Source: an uncultured Clostridia bacterium (GTDB lineage Bacteria > Bacillota > Clostridia > Oscillospirales > Oscillospiraceae). From it: a stretch of 5,263 bases of DNA. Below are positions 1 through 4,431 of the stretch, piece after piece. Position 1 is the first letter of the stretch; every line of letters begins with the position of its first letter. The stretch lies in contig CAMHER010000144.1 of assembly GCA_946184215.1 (NCBI GenBank), forward strand, positions 1 to 5,263, written 5' to 3'. The position numbers were made by a program, and so were the translations under genes. The notes beneath the pieces are model-generated. The model saw only the letters and a program-made list of their open reading frames with translations, had not been told where the DNA came from and ran no database searches.

Positions 1-273
1 AACCGCTTCTACTCACAGGATGCGATCGTGATCGAAAAGAAAACCAAGCGCGGCTTTGGTGAGATGGATATTCGCCCCGCTATCCGTGAGATCTCCTTCG
101 GCAGCACGGAGGAGGGCGTGCTTGTAGGCGCTCTCATCAGCGCGCAGAATCCTACGCTCAATCCCGACCTGCTTCCGGCCGCGCTGCGCGCTCTGGCGCC
201 GGATATCGCACCGGATTTCGCCAAATTCACTCGTGTGGAGACCTTTGATGCGGAAATGAAGATTTTCCGCTGA
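1..273 (+). CDS. DUF2344 / TIGR03936 radical-SAM-associated protein, C-terminal fragment
   Basis: This is the last 90 residues of a protein whose start lies before the window; the frame is open from base 1 and stops at TGA 271-273. Around residues 12-26 it has the motif EKKTKRGFGEMDIRP, which resembles the conserved block of DUF2344 (TIGR03936). That is a short protein usually encoded beside, or fused to, a TIGR03960 radical SAM enzyme. The tail continues with a hydrophobic core (VLVGALISAQNPTLNPDLL) and ends in a charged FDAEMKIFR. The molecular function of DUF2344 is not established. In many Firmicutes its gene sits upstream of an RNase E/G-like gene and rplU, so meeting rplS next is a different neighbourhood. 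The family call rests on remembered motifs, without a database search. A fused radical SAM domain upstream cannot be excluded. Confidence 0.72.
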   Translation, partial: NRFYSQDAIVIEKKTKRGFGEMDIRPAIREISFGSTEEGVLVGALISAQNPTLNPDLLPAALRALAPDIAPDFAKFTRVETFDAEMKIFR

Positions 274-277
274 TTTT
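250..277 (+). terminator. Possible weak terminator hairpin at the DUF2344 gene end
   Basis: GCGGAAA (250-256) and TTTCCGC (264-270) form a perfect 7-bp inverted repeat around a 7-base loop. The stem ends just before the TGA stop and is followed by TGATTTT. The U run is short and starts late, so termination would be inefficient. The hairpin lies inside the last codons and could instead be chance or an mRNA 3'-end stabiliser. Confidence 0.25.
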
Positions 278-291
278 CCGGTAAAAAAGTC

Positions 292-320
292 TTGCAATTC
301 TCCCCTTGGTATGATATCAT
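292..320 (+). promoter_or_regulatory. rplS promoter (extended -10)
   Basis: TTGCAA (292-297) is a 4/6 match to the -35 box. After a 17-base spacer comes TATCAT (315-320), a 5/6 match to the -10 box, preceded by TG at 312-313, which makes an extended -10. Predicted transcription start is near 326-327, exactly where the leader's outer stem begins. The overlapping TATGAT at 310-315 would leave only 12 bases to the -35 and is less likely. This fits a vegetative sigma-A promoter; it is a prediction from pattern only. Confidence 0.6.
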
Positions 321-325
321 ATCAA

Positions 326-397
326 AGCTTGTGAAGGACACAGGCATGAGAAAGGCGGTCCGCTGCCGCGGCGCGCAAGCTGCCCTCCGGTCATGAA
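326..397 (+). ncRNA. Structured 5' leader of rplS, candidate L19 leader
   Basis: The roughly 100-base untranslated leader can fold well. Bases 326-333 (AGCUUGUG) pair with 374-381 (CGCAAGCU) as an 8-bp outer stem with one G-U pair. Inside it, GGCGG (354-358) pairs with CUGCC (363-367), closing a UCCG tetraloop of the UNCG type. CAUGA (345-349) can also pair with UCAUG (391-395), crossing the outer stem as a pseudoknot. Firmicutes are known to carry an L19 leader RNA (Rfam L19_leader) upstream of rplS, thought to mediate feedback by L19. Position and the GGCGGUCCGCUG segment suggest this is such an element, but I could not run a covariance model. The pairings are seen in the sequence; the autoregulatory role is inferred. 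Confidence 0.5.
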
Positions 398-407
398 CGT
401 CTATATT

Positions 408-415
408 AGGAAGGA
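408..415 (+). promoter_or_regulatory. rplS ribosome binding site
   Basis: AGGAAGGA lies 10 bases before the ATG at 426. It fixes the rplS start there; the upstream in-frame ATG at 393 has no purine-rich site before it. Confidence 0.75.
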
Positions 416-425
416 TTGGATTGTT

Positions 426-767
426 ATGGATCTGGTCAAAATTCTCAGTGACAAGTACATGAAGAGCGAGCTGCCCGCGATGAACGTCGGCGACACCGTG
501 CGTGTCCTCGTCCGCGTGAAGGAAGGCAACCGTGAGCGTACGCAGGCTTTTGAAGGCACGATCATTGCCAAGAAGCACGGCGGCATCAACGAGACCATCA
601 CCGTTCGCCGTATCTCCTACGGTGTCGGCTGCGAGAAGGTATTTCCGGTACATTCTCCGTCCATCGTCTCCGTGACCACCGTCCGCAAGGGCAAGGTCCG
701 CAGAGCAAAGCTCTACTACCTCCGCGACCGTGTCGGCAAGGCCGCCAAGGTCAAAGAGCGTCTGTAA
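426..767 (+). CDS. rplS: 50S ribosomal protein L19
   Basis: The product is 113 residues, the usual length for bacterial L19. L19 is a structural protein of the large subunit that sits at the interface with the 30S subunit and helps form an intersubunit bridge. The whole chain matches the family: SELPAMNVGDTVRVLVRVKEG (about residues 14-34), RTQAFEGTIIAKKHGGINET (38-57), the signature VRRISYGVGCEKVFPVHSPSI (60-80) and the basic tail RKGKVRRAKLYYLRDRVGKAAK. The start at 426 is chosen because the family begins with a short helix (here MDLVKIL) and an SD site lies 10 bases upstream. The gene has its own promoter and leader and is followed directly by a strong terminator, so it appears to be a single-gene transcript. 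No rimM or trmD lies upstream, although those are its usual neighbours in Firmicutes. Identity is very secure. Confidence 0.98.
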   Translation: MDLVKILSDKYMKSELPAMNVGDTVRVLVRVKEGNRERTQAFEGTIIAKKHGGINETITVRRISYGVGCEKVFPVHSPSIVSVTTVRKGKVRRAKLYYLRDRVGKAAKVKERL

Positions 768-780
768 TTTTTTCGTCACG

Positions 781-812
781 AAAAAAGGAAGCCTTTGGGG
801 CTTCCTTTTTTT
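781..812 (+). terminator. rplS intrinsic terminator
   Basis: GGAAGCC (787-793) and GGCTTCC (799-805) form a perfect 7-bp stem with loop TTTGG, followed by seven T residues (806-812). A run of six A residues (781-786) before the stem can extend pairing with the T tract and would give a U run for transcripts from the other strand too. It separates rplS from the lepB operon. Confidence 0.92.
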
Positions 813-815
813 ATG

Positions 816-845
816 TTGCCAGCTTGGCATAAAACGGTGTATAAT
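816..845 (+). promoter_or_regulatory. Promoter of the lepB-rbgA-rnhB-yraN operon
   Basis: TTGCCA (816-821, 5/6 to the -35 consensus), an 18-base spacer and TATAAT (840-845, perfect -10) give a strong sigma-A type promoter a few bases after the rplS terminator. Predicted start is near 852, leaving a leader of about 70 bases. A TGCCA-GCT-TGGCA inverted repeat (817-829) overlaps the -35 box. Confidence 0.75.
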
Positions 846-907
846 ATCTCAATACAGATTAAAATCGCTGAATCGGATTACGGAATTACATCCCAATACA
901 GCCAACC

Positions 908-918
908 GGGAGGGAAGG
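908..918 (+). promoter_or_regulatory. lepB ribosome binding site
   Basis: GGGAGGGAAGG ends five bases before the ATG at 924, and its GGGAGG part (908-913) is ten bases away. It supports the start at 924 over the in-frame ATG at 795, which lies inside the rplS terminator. Confidence 0.75.
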
Positions 919-923
919 CGGCA

Positions 924-1517
924 ATGGACGAGAAGAAAACCGCAAGAAAGAATAAGAAGAACAAAGCAAAGGAGCAGGTATCACCGGAGGTGCAGGCACG
1001 CCGTGAGGCCTACGACTGGATCCAGTCGCTGATCTCTGCGCTTTTGATCTGCGTGCTGGTGTTCGTCTTTGTCATCCGCATCATGGACGTGAACGGCAGC
1101 TCCATGGTGCCGACGCTGAAAAACGGCGACAAGGTGCTTGTCTCCGGTCTGCTCTACGAGCCTGACCGGGGCGATATCGTTGTGTTCAAGAAGGACAGCT
1201 ACAACGATAACAAGGCTCTTGTCAAGCGTGTGATCGCCGTTGCGGGCGATACGGTGAACATCGACTTTGACAACGGCATCGTCTATGTCAATGGCGAGGC
1301 GATCGAGGAAGCCTACCTTGATGGCTCCACCAACAATAAGCTTGACTTTATCGGGCCGCAGACCGTGCCGGAAAACTGCCTTTTCGTCATGGGCGACAAC
1401 CGCAACGCTTCTACCGACAGCCGTGACAAGCGCATCGGCATGGTGGACAAGCGCCTTGTGATCGGCAAGGTGCTGCTGGTCGTCTACCCCTTCAGCGACT
1501 TCGGCGGAGTGGAATAA
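924..1517 (+). CDS. lepB: Signal peptidase I (S26 family)
   Basis: This 197-residue membrane serine protease cleaves signal peptides from proteins exported by Sec or Tat, with its active site on the outer face of the membrane. The first 30 residues are cytoplasmic and very lysine-rich. One hydrophobic segment follows at about 34-53 (IQSLISALLICVLVFVFVI). Box B, DVNGSSMVPTL (55-65), carries the nucleophile Ser60 in the SM pair. Box D, LVKRVIAVAGD (99-109), carries the general base Lys101. Box E is GDNRNASTDSR (157-167). The single anchor and short periplasm-type domain match Gram-positive signal peptidases (Sip type). The gene begins the operon, and its TAA shares one base with the rbgA ATG. 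A second signal peptidase elsewhere in the genome would not be unusual. Identity is secure; substrates are unknown. Confidence 0.96.
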   Translation: MDEKKTARKNKKNKAKEQVSPEVQARREAYDWIQSLISALLICVLVFVFVIRIMDVNGSSMVPTLKNGDKVLVSGLLYEPDRGDIVVFKKDSYNDNKALVKRVIAVAGDTVNIDFDNGIVYVNGEAIEEAYLDGSTNNKLDFIGPQTVPENCLFVMGDNRNASTDSRDKRIGMVDKRLVIGKVLLVVYPFSDFGGVE

Positions 1518-2389
1518 TGGCAGAAAACGCATTTGAAAAGCTGAATATCCAGTGGTTCCCCGGACACATGACCAAGGCCCAGCGCATGATCGAGGAAAAC
1601 ATCGGCCTTGTGGACGCGGTCTGCGAGATCCTGGATGCCCGGATCCCGCGCGCCAGCCGCAACCCGGATATCGACCGCCTGGCGGCCGGAAAGCCGCGGC
1701 TGGTGATCCTCAACCGCTGCGACCTGGCGGATCCTGCCGTCACAAAGGCATGGAGTGCGGCCTTTCGCTCCCGTGACCTTGCCGTTCTGGAGACGGACGC
1801 GCGCTCGGGCAAGGGCATAAGCGGCTTTGTCCCGGCTGTGCGGACGCTGCTTGCCGACAAGCTGGCGGAGTATGAGCGCAAGGGACAGAGCGGACGCGGG
1901 CTGAAAATTATGGTGCTGGGGATCCCCAATGTGGGGAAGTCCACCTTTATCAACAAGGTGGCCGGGCGCAAGGCCGCCGCTGCCGGGGACAGGCCCGGCG
2001 TGACACGCGGGCGGCAGTGGATCAACATTGACCGCGGACTGGACATGCTCGACACCCCCGGTATCCTCTGGCCGAAGTTTGACAGCCAGGAGGTCGGCGA
2101 GATGCTGGCCGTCACAAACGCGATCAAAAGCGACGTGCTGGACCGAGAGACCCTTGCGGCCAACTTTATGCTGCGTCTGCGCACGCTCTACCCAGAGGCG
2201 ATCCAAAGCCGCTACGGCATCACCCCGACGGGGGAGGAGGACGGCTTTGAGCTGCTGGAGCTGGCGGCAAAGCGCAGAGGCTTCCTTGTCTCGCGCGGCG
2301 AATATGATATCGAGCGCATGGCCAATACACTTCTGGACGAGTATCACAGCGGCAAGCTGGGCCGGCTGAGCCTGGAGAGACCGGAATGA
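1517..2389 (+). CDS. rbgA: Ribosome biogenesis GTPase RbgA (YlqF)
   Basis: The product is 290 residues, a circularly permuted GTPase of the YlqF/YawG family needed for late 50S subunit assembly (in Bacillus subtilis, at the step when L16 and neighbouring proteins join). The N terminus has the RbgA signature IQWFPGHMTKA (11-21) with His17, equivalent to the catalytic His9 of the B. subtilis protein. The G motifs appear in permuted order: G4 as NRCD (66-69), a G5-like DARSGKG (94-100), G1 GIPNVGKST (135-143), G2 Thr163 in PGVTRG, and G3 DTPG (179-182). A helical RNA-binding tail follows from about 190. The G4 motif has Arg where NKxD is usual. The gene overlaps lepB by one base and rnhB by four, so its translation is likely coupled. 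Its place near rplS fits a ribosome-building role. Confidence 0.96.
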   Translation: MAENAFEKLNIQWFPGHMTKAQRMIEENIGLVDAVCEILDARIPRASRNPDIDRLAAGKPRLVILNRCDLADPAVTKAWSAAFRSRDLAVLETDARSGKGISGFVPAVRTLLADKLAEYERKGQSGRGLKIMVLGIPNVGKSTFINKVAGRKAAAAGDRPGVTRGRQWINIDRGLDMLDTPGILWPKFDSQEVGEMLAVTNAIKSDVLDRETLAANFMLRLRTLYPEAIQSRYGITPTGEEDGFELLELAAKRRGFLVSRGEYDIERMANTLLDEYHSGKLGRLSLERPE

Positions 2390-2985
2390 CGGAACTGTGG
2401 AGCATCGAAAACGAGATTTATGACAGCGGCCTGAGCCCGCTCTGCGGCGTGGACGAGGCCGGACGCGGTCCGCTGGCCGGCCCGGTGTGCGCCGCCGCGG
2501 TCATCCTGCCCCGGGGACTTGTGATCGAGGGGCTGAACGACTCGAAGAAGCTCAGCGGGAAAAAACGTGAGAGTCTCTATGACGAGATCGTGGAAAAGGC
2601 AGTTGCGTACGGTATTGCCTTTGCGAGCGTCGAAGAGATCGAGGAGAAAAACATTCTGGAGGCGACCTTTCTCGCCATGAACCGGGCGATCGAAAAGCTC
2701 GCTGTTCGTCCGGCGCTTGCGCTGATCGACGGCAATCGGGACAAGGGGATCACGGTTCCGGCCCGTTGCGTGATCGGCGGCGACGGCAAATGCGCCGATA
2801 TTGCCGCGGCCAGCATCCTGGCCAAGGTCACGCGGGACCGGTACATGCTGCAGCTGGCCGGGCAGTACCCGCAGTACGGATTTGATAAACACAAGGGCTA
2901 CGGCACGGCGGCGCATTATGCCGCGATCCGGGCGTATGGGCCTAGCCCGATCCACCGGATGAGCTTTTTGAGGAAGATGCACTGA
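2386..2985 (+). CDS. rnhB: Ribonuclease HII
   Basis: The 199-residue product cuts RNA in RNA/DNA hybrids and starts removal of single ribonucleotides left in DNA. The type 2 RNase H active site is complete: Asp23 and Glu24 in CGVDEAGRGPLAGPV (20-34), Asp115 in LIDGN, and Asp133 in IGGDGK. The 18-residue gap between the last two is close to that of known RNase HII enzymes. Other family blocks are LNDSKKLS (50-57), AAASILAKVTRDRYM (140-154), and GFDKHKGYGTAAHYAAI (165-181), whose Tyr172 is expected to sense the RNA-DNA junction. The ending SPIHRMSF is also typical. Length matches the short bacterial form with no extra domain. It starts at an ATGA overlap with rbgA and shares one base with yraN. 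Identity is secure. Confidence 0.97.
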   Translation: MTELWSIENEIYDSGLSPLCGVDEAGRGPLAGPVCAAAVILPRGLVIEGLNDSKKLSGKKRESLYDEIVEKAVAYGIAFASVEEIEEKNILEATFLAMNRAIEKLAVRPALALIDGNRDKGITVPARCVIGGDGKCADIAAASILAKVTRDRYMLQLAGQYPQYGFDKHKGYGTAAHYAAIRAYGPSPIHRMSFLRKMH

Positions 2986-3347
2986 TGGGTACAAGAGAGC
3001 TGGGACGCTTCGGTGAGGAGGAAGCGGCGAAATATCTCCGCCGCCATGGCTACCGGATCGTTGAGACGAACTATTCCTGCCGCTTCGGGGAGATCGACCT
3101 GATCGCGCGCGGGGGTCGGTACCTCGTCTTTGCGGAGGTCAAGCTGCGCAAAAACGACGAATTTGCCCCGGCGCGCGAATTTGTCACCCGCGCCAAGCAG
3201 CAGCGGATCCTTGCGGCGGCGTCACTGTATCTGGCTCAGCATGAAACGGAGCTTCAGCCGCGTTTTGACGTGATCGAGATCTATGCCCCGCTGGGCGAGC
3301 GGGGAAAGCTCACCATCAACCATATCCAAGACGCGTTTGAGACATAA
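2985..3347 (+). CDS. yraN: YraN / UPF0102 family protein, endonuclease-like fold
   Basis: The 120-residue protein belongs to UPF0102, a small family with a PD-(D/E)xK nuclease-like fold and no firmly established role; links to DNA processing or recombination have been proposed. The start matches the family (LGRFGEEEAAKYLRRHGYRIVETNY, 6-30). Catalytic-type residues are present: Glu36 and Asp38 in FGEIDLIA, then Glu51 and Lys53 in FAEVKLRKN. The later RFDVIEIY (93-100) is also conserved. Many members have EVKTR where this one has EVKLR. It follows rnhB with a one-base overlap (TGATG), as in many Firmicutes, and appears to end the operon. All putative active-site residues are present, so it is probably functional. 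Confidence 0.93.
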   Translation: MGTRELGRFGEEEAAKYLRRHGYRIVETNYSCRFGEIDLIARGGRYLVFAEVKLRKNDEFAPAREFVTRAKQQRILAAASLYLAQHETELQPRFDVIEIYAPLGERGKLTINHIQDAFET

Positions 3348-3378
3348 AAAACGGCTCACGGCAGCAATGCCGTGAGCC
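3346..3378 (-). terminator. Intrinsic terminator of the DUF1540 gene, between convergent genes
   Basis: GGCTCACGGCA (3353-3363) and TGCCGTGAGCC (3368-3378) make a perfect 11-bp stem with a 4-base loop. Read on the minus strand, the stem is followed by G and then six T residues (3351 down to 3346), a classic terminator nine bases past the DUF1540 stop. The T run lies opposite the yraN stop codon. On the plus strand the loop is GCAA (GNRA type), but the following TTGCGAAAAT is a poor U tract. The hairpin therefore probably terminates the yraN operon only weakly, or just protects the mRNA 3' end. Confidence 0.85.
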
Positions 3379-3387
3379 TTGCGAAAA

Positions 3388-3561
3388 TCAGCAGCTTCCG
3401 CGGGGGCAGAAGGTGGAGCAATAGGTCTCACCCTTGGTTTCGGCCTTCTCGTTGCGGACGTGGATCGTATCGGCGCTGCAGCGGCAGTCGACGGTGTTGT
3501 ATTTGCAGCCCGTCACATTGCAGCCCACGCCGGGAAGAATCTCATGCTTGTTTTCCGACAT
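3388..3561 (-). CDS. Small cysteine-rich DUF1540 domain protein
   Basis: The minus strand encodes 57 residues from ATG (3561-3559) to TGA (3390-3388). Seven cysteines stand at 14, 19, 26, 28, 48, 52 and 57. The pattern VGCNVTGCKYNTVDCRC (12-28), then ADTIHV (30-35) and TYCSTF (46-51), matches my recollection of DUF1540, a short domain common in Clostridia and Bacilli whose function is unknown. The spaced cysteines suggest metal binding, probably zinc, but that is inference. There is no signal peptide or membrane segment, so it is likely cytoplasmic. Support for a real gene is good: a strong SD (AGGAAAGGAG, 3580-3571) 9 bases from the ATG, an intrinsic terminator just after the stop, and a -10-like TATAAT upstream. 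It is convergent with yraN and divergent from the phosphoesterase gene. The extra C-terminal CSTFCPRGSC goes past the core domain. Confidence 0.87.
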   Translation of the reverse strand: MSENKHEILPGVGCNVTGCKYNTVDCRCSADTIHVRNEKAETKGETYCSTFCPRGSC

Positions 3562-3570
3562 CTTTGCTTT

Positions 3571-3580
3571 CTCCTTTCCT
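3571..3580 (-). promoter_or_regulatory. Ribosome binding site of the DUF1540 gene
   Basis: Read on the minus strand, 3580-3571 is AGGAAAGGAG, ending 9 bases before the ATG at 3561. It fixes the start of this short gene and is among the strongest ribosome sites in the window. Confidence 0.8.
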
Positions 3581-3613
3581 TAAGCTGAAAGTAGTCTTTG
3601 AGGTTTGCCAAGT

Positions 3614-3642
3614 ATTATACGAGGAAAGATTATGGCACTTTA
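3614..3642 (-). promoter_or_regulatory. Possible promoter of the DUF1540 gene
   Basis: On the minus strand, TATAAT (3619-3614) is a perfect -10 box and would start transcription near 3607, about 45 bases before the ATG. At 17 bases upstream the sequence is TAAAGT (3642-3637), a poor -35 box, so the promoter may be weak or need an activator. It would overlap the ribosome site and first codons of the divergent phosphoesterase gene. Confidence 0.38.
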
Positions 3643-4321
3643 CGCAATAGGCGACACCCACCTTGCCATCGGCAAGGACAAGCCTATGGATATCTTCGGC
3701 CCGCTGTGGGACAACCACACCGAAAAGCTGCGTGCGGGCTTTGCAAAACTGAATGACGACGACGTGTGCGTGATCTGCGGCGATATCAGCTGGGGAATGG
3801 GACTGGAGGACACGCTGGAGGATTTCCTTTTTATCGACTCGCTCCCCGGACGGAAGATCATCCTGAAAGGCAACCACGACTACTGGTGGAGCACGGCCTC
3901 CAAAGCCAGAAAGTTCTTTGCCGCTCATGGGATCGGCTCGATCGAAATTCTCAACAACAACTGCTTTTTCTACGGAGAAACGGCGCTGTGCGGCACGCGC
4001 GGCTGGTTTTACGAAGAGGAGACAGGCGGCGAGCACGATAAAAAAATCATGCTGCGTGAAGTGGGGCGGCTGAAAACCTCGCTGGAGGCGGCAGGTGAGA
4101 AGGAAAAAATCGTCTTTCTGCACTACCCGCCGATCTATCAGCGCTATCGCTGTGAGGAGATCCTCTCGCTGCTGCGGGAACACCGGGTACGGCTGTGCTG
4201 TTACGGTCATATCCATGGCAGGGGCTGCCGCCTGAGTCTGAACGGCCTGTCCGGCGAATGTGAGTATCGGCTGGTGTCGGCAGATTATGTAAACTTTGAG
4301 CCGATCCTGCTTCTGCCCTGA
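3632..4321 (+). CDS. Calcineurin-like metallophosphoesterase (COG1768 type)
   Basis: The 229-residue product has every metal-binding motif of the calcineurin-like fold: GDTHL with Asp8 and His10, GDISW with Asp51, GNHDYWW with Asn81 and His82, LHYPP with His164, and GHIHG with His193 and His195. It should be a cytoplasmic two-metal phosphohydrolase; I see no signal peptide or membrane segment. The start (MALYAIGDTHLAIGKDKPMDIFGPLWDNH) and LPGRKIILKGNHDYWW resemble COG1768, predicted phosphohydrolases common in Clostridia. The substrate is unknown. The start at 3632 follows GAGGAAAG (3621-3628) and places the first motif at residue 8, as expected. No clear promoter is visible on this strand. 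It stands alone between a divergent DUF1540 gene and tig, which has its own promoter 110 bases downstream. Confidence 0.93.
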   Translation: MALYAIGDTHLAIGKDKPMDIFGPLWDNHTEKLRAGFAKLNDDDVCVICGDISWGMGLEDTLEDFLFIDSLPGRKIILKGNHDYWWSTASKARKFFAAHGIGSIEILNNNCFFYGETALCGTRGWFYEEETGGEHDKKIMLREVGRLKTSLEAAGEKEKIVFLHYPPIYQRYRCEEILSLLREHRVRLCCYGHIHGRGCRLSLNGLSGECEYRLVSADYVNFEPILLLP

Positions 4322-4363
4322 AGGAAAATGCGCAAAAGCGTGCGGCAATTCATCAATTTGTCA

Positions 4364-4392
4364 TTGATTTTACTGGAATTATCTGATATGAT
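4364..4392 (+). promoter_or_regulatory. tig promoter (extended -10)
   Basis: TTGATT (4364-4369, 4/6 to the -35), a 17-base spacer and TATGAT (4387-4392, 5/6 to the -10) are present, with TG at 4384-4385 making an extended -10. Predicted start is near 4399, giving a leader of about 33 bases with AGGAGGG (4416-4422) nine bases before the tig ATG. The arrangement is nearly the same as the rplS promoter. Confidence 0.6.
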
Positions 4393-4431
4393 AACCAAGT
4401 CTGCATAGATAATATAGGAGGGCAACCAACC

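Noticed and set aside
272..280. Tandem GATTTTCCG at 261-269 and 272-280
   Set aside because: Only two 9-base copies, one of them in coding sequence; too little to call a functional repeat.
310..315. TATGAT as the rplS -10 box
   Set aside because: The spacing to TTGCAA is only 12 bases, and TATCAT at 315-320 gives 17 bases with an extended TG.
393..425. Upstream in-frame ATG that would lengthen L19 by 11 residues
   Set aside because: It has no ribosome site, lies within the structured leader, and would make L19 longer than its family at the N terminus.
9..830. Long minus-strand open frame of 273 codons over the DUF2344 end and rplS
   Set aside because: It runs antisense to rplS, whose identity is certain, and crosses a terminator and promoter. 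The translation looks like no family I know.
795..923. Upstream in-frame ATG for lepB
   Set aside because: It falls inside the rplS terminator and ahead of the predicted transcription start; the SD at 908-918 supports 924.
981..2347. Minus-strand open frames opposite lepB and rbgA
   Set aside because: Both are antisense shadows of confidently identified genes and lack recognisable domains.
3372..3650. Plus-strand open frames of 69 and 92 codons between yraN and the phosphoesterase gene
   Set aside because: They are antisense to the DUF1540 gene, which has a ribosome site, terminator and family-like cysteine pattern; these frames have none.
3542..4348. Minus-strand open frame of 268 codons opposite the phosphoesterase gene
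   Set aside because: The plus strand here has all the calcineurin-like motifs. The antisense frame stays open because of G/C-rich third positions and has no ribosome site or family motif that I can see.
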